A model generated the notes under the pieces. That model made no database searches. It was given only the letters and a program-made list of their open reading frames with translations, and was not told the DNA's origin. From Bacteroidota bacterium (GTDB taxonomy: Bacteria > Bacteroidota > Bacteroidia > Bacteroidales > UBA7960), in contig RECE01000293.1 in the NCBI GenBank assembly GCA_007694165.1, forward strand, positions 1 through 34,351: a stretch of DNA of 34,351 nt. Reading direction: 5' to 3'. Below are positions 17,823 through 26,646 of the stretch, piece by piece. Within the stretch, counting starts at the first letter, position 1. Every line of letters starts with the position of its first letter. The position numbers and the translations under genes are program-made.

Positions 17823-18653
17823 ATGCTGTCTCCTGGTTTGTATGCCTTTTTAATGCCATTGTTTATTCAGATTCGTTTGCTGGATGTTATCGATATCCTG
17901 CTTGTGGCAATTATAATTTATTATCTGTACAAGCTTATCAGGGGAACCGGAGCTTTGAACATCTTTCTGGGGATTATTTCCATTTACATATTCTGGTGGC
18001 TGGTCAGGATTTTTGAAATGGAACTCCTGGCAGAGATTCTTGGACAGTTTATCAGCGTGGGGGTTCTGGCCCTTATTGTTGTATTTCAACCCGAAATTCG
18101 AAAGTTTCTGCTTATACTGGGGACAAGAAGTTTTCTCAATACCAGGTCCAAATGGTTTTTCAGCAGATTGTGGCATTTTGAAAGTACCTCAGGACTGCCC
18201 ATCAATGACATTGTAGGTGCATGTGAAGAAATGTCCGGTTCACGCACAGGGGCTTTGATTGTTATTACCCGGGAGAATAAGCTCGATATTTTTATGGAAA
18301 CCGGAGAAATCCTGGATGCCCGAATTTCACGACAACTTTTAGAAAGTATATTTTACAAAAACAGTCCATTGCATGATGGGGCAGTAATCATTTCAGATAA
18401 CCGTATCAAAGCAGCCCGCTGTGTGTTGCCTGTATCTGAAAGTACCCATTTTCCCGCATATCTGGGTTTGCGGCATCGTGCAGCTGTTGGTGTAAGCGAA
18501 CAGTCTGATGCCCTCGTAATTATGGTCAGTGAGCAAACCGGCAGGATATCATGGGCAAAAGACGGGAAGCTGAGAAGAAACGTTAAGCCGGTGGAGCTCA
18601 AGGAGATACTTGTGAAAGAGTTTAGCGTAGATTATGAAAAGAAAAAAAAATAG
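17823..18653 (+). CDS. cdaA: Diadenylate cyclase (CdaA/DacA type)
   Basis: 276 residues: three N-terminal membrane segments (about 22-100, DIDILLVAIIIYYLYKLI and following) and a DAC domain. Catalytic motifs are intact: D185-G186-A187 (SPLHDGAVIIS) and R217-H218-R219 (GLRHRAAVGVSE). It makes cyclic di-AMP from two ATP, a messenger linked to cell wall and osmolyte control. A later in-frame ATG (residue 11, MPLFIQIRLLDV) is a plausible alternative start, closer to where related proteins usually begin. No CdaR-type regulator is adjacent, unlike in Firmicutes; in Bacteroidota the gene is usually paired with folP instead, as here. Confidence 0.93.
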   Translation: MLSPGLYAFLMPLFIQIRLLDVIDILLVAIIIYYLYKLIRGTGALNIFLGIISIYIFWWLVRIFEMELLAEILGQFISVGVLALIVVFQPEIRKFLLILGTRSFLNTRSKWFFSRLWHFESTSGLPINDIVGACEEMSGSRTGALIVITRENKLDIFMETGEILDARISRQLLESIFYKNSPLHDGAVIISDNRIKAARCVLPVSESTHFPAYLGLRHRAAVGVSEQSDALVIMVSEQTGRISWAKDGKLRRNVKPVELKEILVKEFSVDYEKKKK

Positions 18654-18897
18654 TACACCTGATATAAGTGTCCGGTTGATTTGTTTCGAATTCGCTTTGC
18701 TGCTACTGCGCGGATTATCCCGCAAAAATTTGGGATGGAGATGACAAGGGCTTCAGCGTTTTGGTTGAGTCGAGGTCAGCTCAGTCCCCCACATTTGGGA
18801 GAGAGCTCTTTCTTCAACATTTTTGAATTCGTAAATTTAACCGGGCAACAATGCATTTTCAATTAAAAAACAGAACAATTTAAAATCGTATAAAAGA

Positions 18898-19749
18898 ATG
18901 GAAGTATTATTGTTAGCCGATAGTGGCAGTACAAAAACTGATTGGATGCTTTTAAAAGAAGGCAAGGAGGAGTTGCGGTTCAAAACCGTTGGGTTTAATC
19001 CTTTTTTTGTGGATACGGCCCATGTATATGAAATTTTAAAGGAAGAATTTACCGAAAAATTTGACCTTTCGACTATCAGTGAGGTGTATTTTTATGGTGC
19101 GGGATGTTCTTCAGGGTCAAAACAGGCAGTGATCAACAATGCATTGCAGCAATTATTTCCACATGCCAAAACAGATGTGGAGCACGATTTGCTGGGTGCT
19201 GCCAGGGCACTTCTCGGACATACCAAAGGAATTGCAGGGATTCTGGGCACCGGATCCAACTCCTGCCTTTACGATGGCACCGACGTGCTCGAAAGTATCT
19301 ATTCCCTGGGTTATATGTTTGGAGACGAAGGAAGTGGAGCACACCTGGGCAAAACCTACATTACCAGCCACCTGAAAAAAAAGGTACCACAGGAAATCTA
19401 CGATGCTTTTGAAAACAGCCTCGCCTATACTCCCGAAGATATCCTTACACATGTATACAAAAAGCCCAACCCCAACAGGTTTCTGGCCTCCTTTTCTGTT
19501 TTTCTGAAAAGCAATATTGAGCACCCATTTGTTTCAGAACTTGTGGAAAACTGTTTTGTTGAGTATTTCAAAGAGCAGGTCAGCCTTTATACCGGTTACA
19601 AAGAGTTGCCATTTTGCTTTATTGGCTCGGTGGGATACAATTTTAAACCTCAGCTGGAAAATGCTGCCCGTAAATTTGATGTTACCATTGGCAATTACAT
19701 GTCATCACCCATGGAAGGACTGGTAGAATTTCACTCGAAATTGATTTAA
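18898..19749 (+). CDS. BadF/BadG-family kinase, probably N-acetylglucosamine kinase-like
   Basis: 283 residues with an ASKHA nucleotide-binding fold. The phosphate-1 motif is at 8-14 (DSGSTKT), the central loop GILGTGSNS at about 118-126, and GDEGSGAHLGK at about 142-152, typical of BadF/BadG/BcrA/BcrD ATPases and eukaryotic-type GlcNAc kinases. Members phosphorylate amino sugars or act as activases; no activase partner is nearby, so a sugar kinase is more likely. The 244 bases upstream hold no other gene. The neighbouring lipoprotein starts 87 bases downstream, after two small palindromes. Confidence 0.83.
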   Translation: MEVLLLADSGSTKTDWMLLKEGKEELRFKTVGFNPFFVDTAHVYEILKEEFTEKFDLSTISEVYFYGAGCSSGSKQAVINNALQQLFPHAKTDVEHDLLGAARALLGHTKGIAGILGTGSNSCLYDGTDVLESIYSLGYMFGDEGSGAHLGKTYITSHLKKKVPQEIYDAFENSLAYTPEDILTHVYKKPNPNRFLASFSVFLKSNIEHPFVSELVENCFVEYFKEQVSLYTGYKELPFCFIGSVGYNFKPQLENAARKFDVTIGNYMSSPMEGLVEFHSKLI

Positions 19750-19808
19750 TTGAATCAATTGTCGGCTGCATTCCGAAACTTAAAATAGAGATTTACCGGA
19801 AGGTAAAT
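19748..19808 (+). promoter_or_regulatory. Two small palindromes upstream of the M49-like lipoprotein
   Basis: AATTGA-a-TCAATT (about 19748-19760) overlaps the kinase stop region, and ATTTACC-ggaa-GGTAAAT (19791-19808) is a perfect 7-4-7 inverted repeat 28 bases before the ATG at 19837. They could be an operator or a leader hairpin; neither has a T-run. Confidence 0.35.
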
Positions 19809-19836
19809 TTATAGTATAAACCAAAATCCATAAAAT

Positions 19837-21471
19837 ATGCTTAAAACAAAGATTTTTTCCGTTGGGATATTAATGATTTTATTCATTACCGGATGCAATC
19901 CTGAAGCTGCCCGTTACCGGGAACAGTTGAACGAACGGATTGCCCAGTACGAAGAGGTTACCCTCACTGCTGATCTAAGCTGGCTGAGTGAGGCTGAGCG
20001 CGAAATGATACCCATTCTGATAAACGCGGCAGAGATTATCGATGAAATTTTCTGGCTACAGGCTTATGGCCCCCGGGAGCACTTGAAAGAACACATGGAT
20101 GAACCCCTTGCATGGGACTACGCATTGATCAATTATGGTCCGTGGGGTCGGCTGGAAGGGCATACCCCTTTTTATCATGGCTTTGAAGACAAGCCTCTTG
20201 GGGCACGTTTTTACCCCGCAGATATGGACCGTGCGGAATTTGATCAGTGGGATGAACCTGCAAAAAACAGCCCTTACACACTAATCCGGCGCAATACTGA
20301 TGGGGAACTGATAGCTGTGCCCTATGCTGAGGCTTTTGCTGATAAGAATACAAAGATTTCAGAATTGTTGAAAGAAGCAGCAGAAATATCAGATTATGAG
20401 CCTTTTGCCAGGTATCTGCGTGAATTGTCTGTTGCCATCCTTACCGACGATTACCGGGAAAGCGATCGTGCCTGGATGCAGATGAAAGCTAACAATATAG
20501 ATTTGGTAATGAGACCTCTGAGCACAGGAGAGGATCGTAAGTTTGGCTATAAGGCAGCGCACAGCACCTACCTGGTGGTGAAAGATCCGGAATGGAGCCA
20601 AAGGCTGGAACGTTTTTCCGGCATGGCACAGCAGCTGCAGCAGCGTTTGCCTGTTCCGGAGCAATACAAGCAGGAAACACCCGGCGATGATTCAGAAATT
20701 TTTGTTTACGATGCATTGTATTATGCAGGACATTGCAACGCCGGACCCAAAATCATTGCTCTTCACCTGCCCCAGGATTCTGAAATAGCAAGTGAAACCG
20801 GAACCCGCAGCATGCAGCTGAAAAATGTTATGGATGCAAAATTCAGCGAAATTCTGTTGCCCATTGCAGATATGATAATGGATGAGGAGCAACGGGATTA
20901 TATCAGTTCTGATGCCTTTTTCCTGCTCACGGCATTTCATGAAATTGCAGCTTCGCTGGGAATCTCCAATACAGTTGACGGAAGAGGTACTGTACGTGAT
21001 GCCCTGATGGAGTATGACGGTCTTATTGATGCTACTGTAACTGATTTAATGGCGCTCTATCTTATTGCTCAACTGCATGAAATGGGCGAGTTGTCGGAAG
21101 AGGAGTTGAGAGATGCCTATACCACCTCCTTTGCCAGTGTTATGCGTTCCAGCAGATTTGGGACAGCCGGAGCCCACGGCATTGCAGGGATGATAAGGTT
21201 TAATTACTTTGAAAAGGAACAGGTTTTTCAGCGCGATGCACAAACCCAGACCTACCGGATTGACGTGGAGAAAATGAAGGACACCGTGGAAAAGGCACTC
21301 GCTGAGTTGATGATCATCCAGGGTAACGGAGATTATGAGGCCGCCCGCGAAATTGCCACGAGACTGGGTTCCATGCCCGAAAGCCTGCAGGCTGATATCG
21401 ACAGAATTAATGATGCCAATATCCCAGTGGATGTGGCCTTTAAACAAGGTGTGGAATATCTTGGGTTGTAG
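19837..21471 (+). CDS. M49-like (dipeptidyl-peptidase III family) lipoprotein, probable pseudoenzyme
   Basis: 544 residues with a lipoprotein signal (ITGC, Cys20). The body follows the Bacteroidota branch of M49 zinc peptidases: KAAHSTYLVVKDPEW (about 240-254), LPVPEQYK, HCNAGPKIIALHLP (about 296-309), and the active-site region LTAFHEIAASLGISN with GRGTVRDALMEYDG and TDLMALYLIAQL after it. In active relatives the helix carries HExxH; here H368-E369 is followed by A372 at the second His position. The downstream Glu-Glu-x-x-Ala-Asp ligand segment reads DATVTD. Two zinc ligands therefore seem missing, which would abolish peptidase activity, while the fold and frame are kept. It is likely an envelope lipoprotein with a binding role. 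A clear terminator follows. The family comparison is from memory. Confidence 0.75.
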   Translation: MLKTKIFSVGILMILFITGCNPEAARYREQLNERIAQYEEVTLTADLSWLSEAEREMIPILINAAEIIDEIFWLQAYGPREHLKEHMDEPLAWDYALINYGPWGRLEGHTPFYHGFEDKPLGARFYPADMDRAEFDQWDEPAKNSPYTLIRRNTDGELIAVPYAEAFADKNTKISELLKEAAEISDYEPFARYLRELSVAILTDDYRESDRAWMQMKANNIDLVMRPLSTGEDRKFGYKAAHSTYLVVKDPEWSQRLERFSGMAQQLQQRLPVPEQYKQETPGDDSEIFVYDALYYAGHCNAGPKIIALHLPQDSEIASETGTRSMQLKNVMDAKFSEILLPIADMIMDEEQRDYISSDAFFLLTAFHEIAASLGISNTVDGRGTVRDALMEYDGLIDATVTDLMALYLIAQLHEMGELSEEELRDAYTTSFASVMRSSRFGTAGAHGIAGMIRFNYFEKEQVFQRDAQTQTYRIDVEKMKDTVEKALAELMIIQGNGDYEAAREIATRLGSMPESLQADIDRINDANIPVDVAFKQGVEYLGL

Positions 21472-21522
21472 AATCCCGGACTTCCAAAGGGAATTGCCTC
21501 AGAAAGATTTTTGTTTTTACAC

Positions 21523-21557
21523 AAAACCCGGATTGATAGTATATCAGTCCGGGTTTT
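21523..21557 (+). terminator. Intrinsic terminator after the M49-like gene
   Basis: AAAACCCGGA (21523-21532) pairs with TCCGGGTTTT (21548-21557) across 15 bases, and the T-run of the second arm continues as TTTTTT before C. It lies about 50 bases past the stop at 21471. The A-rich left arm could also serve the convergent small gene at 21590. Confidence 0.8.
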
Positions 21558-21589
21558 TTCAAAAAATGCTTTACATATGCAAAGTGTCA

Positions 21590-21838
21590 TTAGCACCGGT
21601 TCCTGGCGCAGGGGCTGTTGGTTACAAAGAAGCCAAGAAAAGCCCCAATGAGAATACTGCTTATCGACTCAGAAAACATGAACACCTCCATGTGTCTTGC
21701 TTCCGTAAAATAATACCAGCCAAATCCACCCAGGGCTCCCATGAGAATAAAAATCAAGGACCTTTGAAAGTGAGCAGATTGTATAAAGGTCTTTACTCCT
21801 TTGTTTTCCTGTTCTATTTCTAACTTTTTAAATTCCAT
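21590..21838 (-). CDS. Small two-segment membrane protein
   Basis: 82 residues: a charged N-terminus (MEFKKLEIEQENKG), one membrane segment about 29-44 (FILMGALGGFGWYYF), a short loop, a second segment about 58-73 (SSILIGAFLGFFV) and a conserved-looking tail TNSPCARNRC. Similar short proteins with a TNSPCARxxC end are recalled from other Bacteroidota, but no function is known. It has its own promoter-like element at 21868-21861 and follows miaA by 57 bases. Confidence 0.7.
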   Translation of the reverse strand: MEFKKLEIEQENKGVKTFIQSAHFQRSLIFILMGALGGFGWYYFTEARHMEVFMFSESISSILIGAFLGFFVTNSPCARNRC

Positions 21839-21860
21839 AATATCTCCGTATCTATTTATG

Positions 21861-21868
21861 CAAATATA
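21861..21868 (-). promoter_or_regulatory. Bacteroidota -7 promoter element for the small membrane protein
   Basis: The minus strand reads TATATTTG, an exact TAnnTTTG match, 22 bases upstream of the ATG at 21838. No good -33 TTTG is seen at the expected distance. Prediction only. Confidence 0.4.
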
Positions 21869-21895
21869 TAGATATTAATCAAGATGAAAAAGTTT

Positions 21896-22807
21896 TTACT
21901 GATTTTTCACATACCTGAGTATGTTGTGTGTTTCGGAAGGTAAAAACCATTGGGCATCCTCGTATCTTTTAAACCAGGTGAGTTGCCTTTTGGCATAACG
22001 ACGTGTGTGGATGCGGATTTTTTCGATGGCAGCATGCAATTCCATCCGGTTTTCAAGCCAGGCGAATAACTCTTTGTAGCCTACAGTATTGAGGGCATTC
22101 AGGTGTCGGTATTTAAAAAAGCGGATGGCTTCTTCAACGATTCCATCTTTCACCATTACATCTGTGCGATGGTTGATGCGTTGAAAAAGTTCGTGCCGCG
22201 GCCGGTTGAGAATCACCTTTTTGATATGGAAGGGGCGTTGAGCGGTTTGTTTTTTTCTGAGTTGGGAGAATTTTTTCCCGGTAGCCAGGTATATTTCAAT
22301 ACCCCGCATCATGCGGTTGGGATTGGCTTTGTCCACCTCGTTGTAGTATTCAGGGTCAATACTTTTCAGATGACTACGAAGTCCTTCCATGCCCTGTTTT
22401 TTTAGCAGTTGCTGAACCTCATTTCTTATGTGGGGGTCAATGTCAGGAAGGTCATCAATACCCTTGCATAAAGCGTCAATGTAAAGTCCGGAGCCACCAG
22501 TTACAACAACATAGTCGGAGTGTCTGAAAAGTTCTTCAGCCCGGGCAAGTGCTTCTTGTTCAAATCTGCTGACATTGTAATAATCAAAGATGGAGAGATG
22601 ACCTGCAAAATGGTGCTTTACCCTTTGAAGCTCTGCAGGGGTCGGTGCGGCAGTGCCGATTTTCAGTTCGTGATAAAACTGGCGCGCGTCGGCAGATATA
22701 ATCTCAGCCTGCAATTCGCCGGCAATGGTAAGACTGGTTTCTGTTTTCCCTACGGCAGTAGGCCCCGTAATAACTACAAGGGTTTTGGTTTTAGGACTTT
22801 CCTTCAT
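21896..22807 (-). CDS. miaA: tRNA dimethylallyltransferase
   Basis: Start set at the ATG at 22807, preceded by GGTGG about 8 bases upstream; a GTG four codons earlier also exists. The roughly 303-residue product has the P-loop GPTAVGKTE (about 15-23), the ISADARQFYHELKIGTAAP segment (usual DSRQ is DARQ here), VVTGGSGLYIDALCKG and the NPNRMMRGIEIY segment. It transfers a dimethylallyl group to A37 of tRNAs reading UNN codons. Its 5' end overlaps the stop of the upstream gene (22791) by 17 bases, so the two are translated from one message. Confidence 0.92.
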   Translation of the reverse strand: MKESPKTKTLVVITGPTAVGKTETSLTIAGELQAEIISADARQFYHELKIGTAAPTPAELQRVKHHFAGHLSIFDYYNVSRFEQEALARAEELFRHSDYVVVTGGSGLYIDALCKGIDDLPDIDPHIRNEVQQLLKKQGMEGLRSHLKSIDPEYYNEVDKANPNRMMRGIEIYLATGKKFSQLRKKQTAQRPFHIKKVILNRPRHELFQRINHRTDVMVKDGIVEEAIRFFKYRHLNALNTVGYKELFAWLENRMELHAAIEKIRIHTRRYAKRQLTWFKRYEDAQWFLPSETHNILRYVKNQ

Positions 22808-23420
22808 CAAAGTCACCACCTATTTCAACAGAATCATCATAAAATCCTGAGTCATCCAATTCGTCTAAATCTTCTTCACCAAACACGCTCTCTGCATCTC
22901 TTTCGACCCCCATCATGGTTTCGTTTTCCTCGTCCTCGTCCTCTTCCTCATCCAAAATACCCGGCAAGGGAATGGGTTTACGGCTGATTTCAACAGGTAT
23001 TCCTCCTACGCTGCCGGCAATGCGGGGGTATGCAGATCCGGAAGCAGCTGGTGATATGCGGGCAAGTTCAATAAAGAAGGTCCATTCACGGCGAAGATCG
23101 TAGATATACAGAAACTTTTGGTGAGGGTCGTCAATGTAATCGCTCAGCACACAGTCATCCATGTAGAGTTTGGGTGAGACATTAGTTTCTTCCGAATTAT
23201 CTTCTGTTTGTATGCTGTCAGGTTTGTGCTGATGCAATTGTTTTTTCTTCCTGTAACGGTGGTCGCACAGGAAAAAGGCACATTCGATGGATGCATCCAG
23301 GGCAAGGTTCTCACTGATAATTTTGTGGAAGTCCTTAAACGTCTGATCCGTTAGAAGTTCTATATCTCTGAAAAATCCCTCCTGATCTTCAAAGTTCATT
23401 CTGAATTTGTATGTAAACAT
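22791..23420 (-). CDS. pRiA4b ORF3-like (IS1096 passenger TnpR-type) protein
   Basis: 209 residues. The fold signature is MFTYKFRMNFED, TFKDFHKIISENL and LSDYIDDPHQKFLYIYDLRREWTFFIELARI, matching the PRiA4_ORF3 family that is widespread as a chromosomal gene in Bacteroidota. Despite the family name there is no sign of a mobile element here: no inverted repeats and no transposase. The C-terminal third is very acidic, with a run of Glu and Asp at about 154-165 and another before the end, suggesting a disordered interaction tail. It overlaps miaA by 17 bases. Molecular role unknown. Confidence 0.75.
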   Translation of the reverse strand: MFTYKFRMNFEDQEGFFRDIELLTDQTFKDFHKIISENLALDASIECAFFLCDHRYRKKKQLHQHKPDSIQTEDNSEETNVSPKLYMDDCVLSDYIDDPHQKFLYIYDLRREWTFFIELARISPAASGSAYPRIAGSVGGIPVEISRKPIPLPGILDEEEDEDEENETMMGVERDAESVFGEEDLDELDDSGFYDDSVEIGGDFDEGKS

Positions 23421-23577
23421 GTGCTTGCTGTTTGTCAGTTATTTAAGTAAAAAAAACAGTTCTTCTATAACTAAAATCATTGTTGTTGTGTAAAACTCAT
23501 CAGGTTTCTCTATGCGTTCTGAATGAGGACATTTGTTGGATGAGATTCATCCACGCATTCCTAAACAAAAATAAGGA

Positions 23578-24999
23578 TTAATTTGCATTGTTTTTAGGTT
23601 GCAGACCCAGTTTTTTTCCCTCTTCAATCATAAATTGCAGGGCTTCTTCTCTGCTGTTGGGGATAATGCCATCCAGTATGGCTTCCCTGATGGCTGTTTT
23701 GATAACGCCCACCTCCCGGCATGGGTTCAGGTCGAAAGTTTCCATAATATCTTCACCACTAACAGGGGGTTGCCAGTTTCTGAGTTTGTCTTTTTCTTCG
23801 ATTTCTGCCAGCTTCTCTCTTACAAGCCTGAAATTGCGGAGATATTGCTTAACTTTTTCCTGGCGTGCACTGGTTATATCTGCCTCGCAAAGTGTCATCA
23901 AGTCATCAATATCATCACCGGCCTCAAAAAGGAGTCTTCGAACGGCGGAGTCTGTTACAACGGTTTCGCTCAATACGATAGGGCGAAGATGCAGCAAAAC
24001 CAGCTTTTGAACGTACTTCATCTTATCGTCGAGAGGCAAACGCAGTTGCTTAAAAATCCGGGGCACCATTTTGGAACCCACAAACTCATGCCCGTGAAAT
24101 GTCCAGCCAATTTTGGAATCAAATTGTTTGGTACGCGGTTTCCCAATGTCATGCAGCAATGCAGCCCAGCGAAGCCAGAGGTTATCAGAGTTTTTGCAAA
24201 GGTTTTCCAGTACTTGTATGGTATGAAAAAAATTGTCCTTATGGGCTTTCCCATCTACCACATCAACACCCTGCATGGCATCAAGCTCCGGGAAGAACTC
24301 CCTGAGCAAACCAGCCGATCTCAGCATTTTTAATCCCTTGCCGGCATGGGGAGACAGCATTATTTTGTTGAATTCATCCATTACCCTTTCAATGGATACT
24401 ATCCTGATACGACTGGCATTTCTTTTTATGGCTTCAAAAGATTCGCAGTCGATAGTAAAGTTGAGTTGTGCTGCAAAACGAATGGCACGCATCATTCTCA
24501 AAGGGTCATCAGAATAGGTAATGTCAGCTTCCAGCGGTGTACGGATAACTTTTTTTTCCAGGTCAGCCATGCCACCGTAAAGGTCTATCAGTTTTCCGAA
24601 ATTTTTGTTGTTCAGGCTGATGGCCATGGCATTGATAGTAAAGTCGCGCCGGCTGATATCTTCCTCAAAAGAGCCATCTTCCACAATGGGTTTCCTTGAC
24701 TCGTTTCGGTAGGATTCTTTTCGTGCGCCCACAAATTCGATCTCCCAGCCGCTGGCTTTCAGCATTGCTGTCCCAAAGTTTTTATAAACCACAAGTTTGT
24801 GAGGCTGCCCCAATTCCAGGGCAATTTTTCCGGCCAGTTCTATCCCACTGCCTTCCACAACAATATCAATGTCTTTGGAGGCGCGGCCCAGGATCAGGTC
24901 TCTTACCCAACCCCCCACTACAAAAGCAGATTGGCCTGTTTCATCTGTTGCTTTGGCAATCAGCTGAAATACAGGGTGCTTCAAATTGTTTTCAAACAA
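23578..24999 (-). CDS. cca: CCA-adding/tRNA nucleotidyltransferase with HD domain
   Basis: 473 residues. The nucleotidyltransferase domain shows VVGGWVRDLIL (28-38), the catalytic pair D43-x-D45 (KDIDIVVEG), RRDFTINAMA (about 117-126) and DPLRMMRAIRFAA. An HD domain follows (LLHDIGKPRT near 283), then a C-terminal helical part. It adds or repairs the 3' CCA of tRNAs. The start must be the TTG at 24999: an in-frame stop lies two codons upstream and no ATG occurs before the conserved N-terminal motifs. The 5' end lies 34 bases after the tsaC stop, so it is probably in the same transcript. Confidence 0.92.
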   Translation of the reverse strand: MFENNLKHPVFQLIAKATDETGQSAFVVGGWVRDLILGRASKDIDIVVEGSGIELAGKIALELGQPHKLVVYKNFGTAMLKASGWEIEFVGARKESYRNESRKPIVEDGSFEEDISRRDFTINAMAISLNNKNFGKLIDLYGGMADLEKKVIRTPLEADITYSDDPLRMMRAIRFAAQLNFTIDCESFEAIKRNASRIRIVSIERVMDEFNKIMLSPHAGKGLKMLRSAGLLREFFPELDAMQGVDVVDGKAHKDNFFHTIQVLENLCKNSDNLWLRWAALLHDIGKPRTKQFDSKIGWTFHGHEFVGSKMVPRIFKQLRLPLDDKMKYVQKLVLLHLRPIVLSETVVTDSAVRRLLFEAGDDIDDLMTLCEADITSARQEKVKQYLRNFRLVREKLAEIEEKDKLRNWQPPVSGEDIMETFDLNPCREVGVIKTAIREAILDGIIPNSREEALQFMIEEGKKLGLQPKNNAN

Positions 25000-25033
25000 G
25001 GTTTACAATGATTTTGGGTTCTAAAAAAAATGC

Positions 25034-25597
25034 TCAGCTTCTTATAATATTCATCTGGCCATCGTCATTAATTTTTATGATGGCAGAGGGCTTGGGAGAG
25101 TTTACAACCGTCTGATTGGTAGTGCAGATGTAGTCAACAGCTTCTTTGATTTCGTTGCTGACTTTACTGAATGAGACAGGGGAGGGGTCTCCGCTGATAT
25201 TGGCAGAAGTGCTGGTAATGGGCTTTCCCAAAAGCCTTATCAGTTGCAGGCAGAATTCGTCGCGAGGTACCCTGATGGCAATGGTGCCATCGTCAGGAAC
25301 CAGGTTGCGTGGCAGATTCCGGGCTTTTTCATAAATGATGGTAAGAGGTTCTTTAAACGTATCAAGCACCTCCAATGCTATTTCAGGCAAATTCTCCAAA
25401 TACTCCTTAATCATGGTAGCATTTTCTGCCAGCAGAATAAGCGATTTTTGGGGAGAGCGAACCTTGATCTTGTAAATCTTATTGATGGCTTTGGCATTGG
25501 TTGCATCGCACCCAATACCCCAGATGGTATCTGTTGGATACAAAATTGTTCCACCGCTACGCAGCACTTCTAAGGCTTTACTGAGATCTTCCTGCAT
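25034..25597 (-). CDS. tsaC: L-threonylcarbamoyladenylate synthase (YrdC/Sua5 family)
   Basis: The start at the ATG at 25597 gives 187 residues beginning MQEDLSKALEVLRSGG; a longer frame from 25633 adds residues unlike the family. Motifs: GGTILYPTDTIWGIGCDA, the K-x-R...K nucleotide-binding set IYKIKVRSPQKSLILL, and the signature TSTSANISGDPSP. The enzyme makes threonylcarbamoyl-AMP from threonine, bicarbonate and ATP for the t6A37 modification of tRNA. Its neighbours cca and miaA are also tRNA genes. Confidence 0.92.
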   Translation of the reverse strand: MQEDLSKALEVLRSGGTILYPTDTIWGIGCDATNAKAINKIYKIKVRSPQKSLILLAENATMIKEYLENLPEIALEVLDTFKEPLTIIYEKARNLPRNLVPDDGTIAIRVPRDEFCLQLIRLLGKPITSTSANISGDPSPVSFSKVSNEIKEAVDYICTTNQTVVNSPKPSAIIKINDDGQMNIIRS

Positions 25598-25774
25598 AAA
25601 AAAATGATTTACGTAATTTAAACATACCTGCATTGTGGCACAGGACAGTGCATCGTTTTCCTGTTTCTGGTAAGGGAATGCAATATTAGTAAAGAATTTT
25701 TACAATAAAGAGCTTATGAAAAATAATTTCCCGCAAAGGTTTGAATTTAACACAATATTCATACGTTGAATTGT

Positions 25775-26590
25775 TTACACCGCTACATTATACTCTCTCA
25801 GGGCATCATTGAGGCTTGTTTTCTGGTCGGTGCTCTTTTTCCTCTGGCCAATAATAAGGGCACAGGGAACATTATAGGTGCCTGCCGGAAATTCTTTGGG
25901 AAGCGTTCCCGGAATCACAACAGCCCTGGAAGGCACGCGTCCTGTATAGGTTACCGGTTCATTTCCGCTCACGTCAATGATTTTGGTTGAGCCGGTAAGA
26001 ACAACATTGGCACCCAACACGGCTCCTTCTTCCACTTTCACCCCTTCAACAATGATACAGCGCGAGCCGATAAAGCAATTGTCTTCGATGATAACCGGTG
26101 CGGCCTGAATGGGCTCCAGTACTCCACCAATACCCACACCCCCGCTCAGGTGCACATTTTTTCCTATCTGAGCGCAACTGCCCACTGTAGCCCAGGTGTC
26201 AACCATGGTGCCGCTGTCTACATAAGCCCCAATATTTACGTAAGAAGGCATCATTACAATGTCGCGCGCAAGGTACGATCCATAGCGTGCAATGGCATGG
26301 GGGACTACCCGCACACCCAGTGCGGCAAAGTTTTTCTTCAGGGCTATTTTGTCGTGAAACTCAAAAGGGCCCACTTCAATGGTTTCCATTTTCCGGGTTG
26401 GGAAATATAAAATTACTGCCTTTTTTATCCATTCATTCACCTGCCATTGACCCTCTTCTTTGTGGGCTACTCGCAGTTTGCCTCTGTCAAGATAATCAAT
26501 GGTGCTTTCTATGGCTTCCAGGTATCTTGCTTCTTTTAACAGGGAACGCTCTTCCCATGCTTCTTCAATAAGTTGTTTCAGTACTTCCAT
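25775..26590 (-). CDS. dapD: 2,3,4,5-tetrahydropyridine-2,6-dicarboxylate N-succinyltransferase
   Basis: 271 residues, the size of E. coli DapD. The N-terminal helical domain (MEVLKQLIEEAW...) is followed by the left-handed beta-helix: MMPSYVNIGAYVDSGTMVDTWATVGSCAQIG in hexapeptide pattern, then HLSGGVGIGGVLEP and FIGSRCIIVEGVKVEEGAVLGANVVLT, split here only by family knowledge. It succinylates tetrahydrodipicolinate in the lysine/diaminopimelate pathway. It is separated from tsaC by 141 bases and from the CrtW-like gene by 56 bases. Confidence 0.95.
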   Translation of the reverse strand: MEVLKQLIEEAWEERSLLKEARYLEAIESTIDYLDRGKLRVAHKEEGQWQVNEWIKKAVILYFPTRKMETIEVGPFEFHDKIALKKNFAALGVRVVPHAIARYGSYLARDIVMMPSYVNIGAYVDSGTMVDTWATVGSCAQIGKNVHLSGGVGIGGVLEPIQAAPVIIEDNCFIGSRCIIVEGVKVEEGAVLGANVVLTGSTKIIDVSGNEPVTYTGRVPSRAVVIPGTLPKEFPAGTYNVPCALIIGQRKKSTDQKTSLNDALREYNVAV

Positions 26591-26646
26591 TTAAATTTAA
26601 AATTGCGATTTGTAAGAAATTGTGTGCAGGAAAAACCTGATTTACT

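Noticed and set aside
22791-23420. Mobile element suggested by the IS1096 passenger family name
   Set aside because: No transposase, terminal repeats or target duplication nearby; the family is common as a chromosomal gene.
23599-24333. 244-codon plus frame opposite cca
   Set aside because: Antisense shadow of a well-identified gene; no family resemblance.
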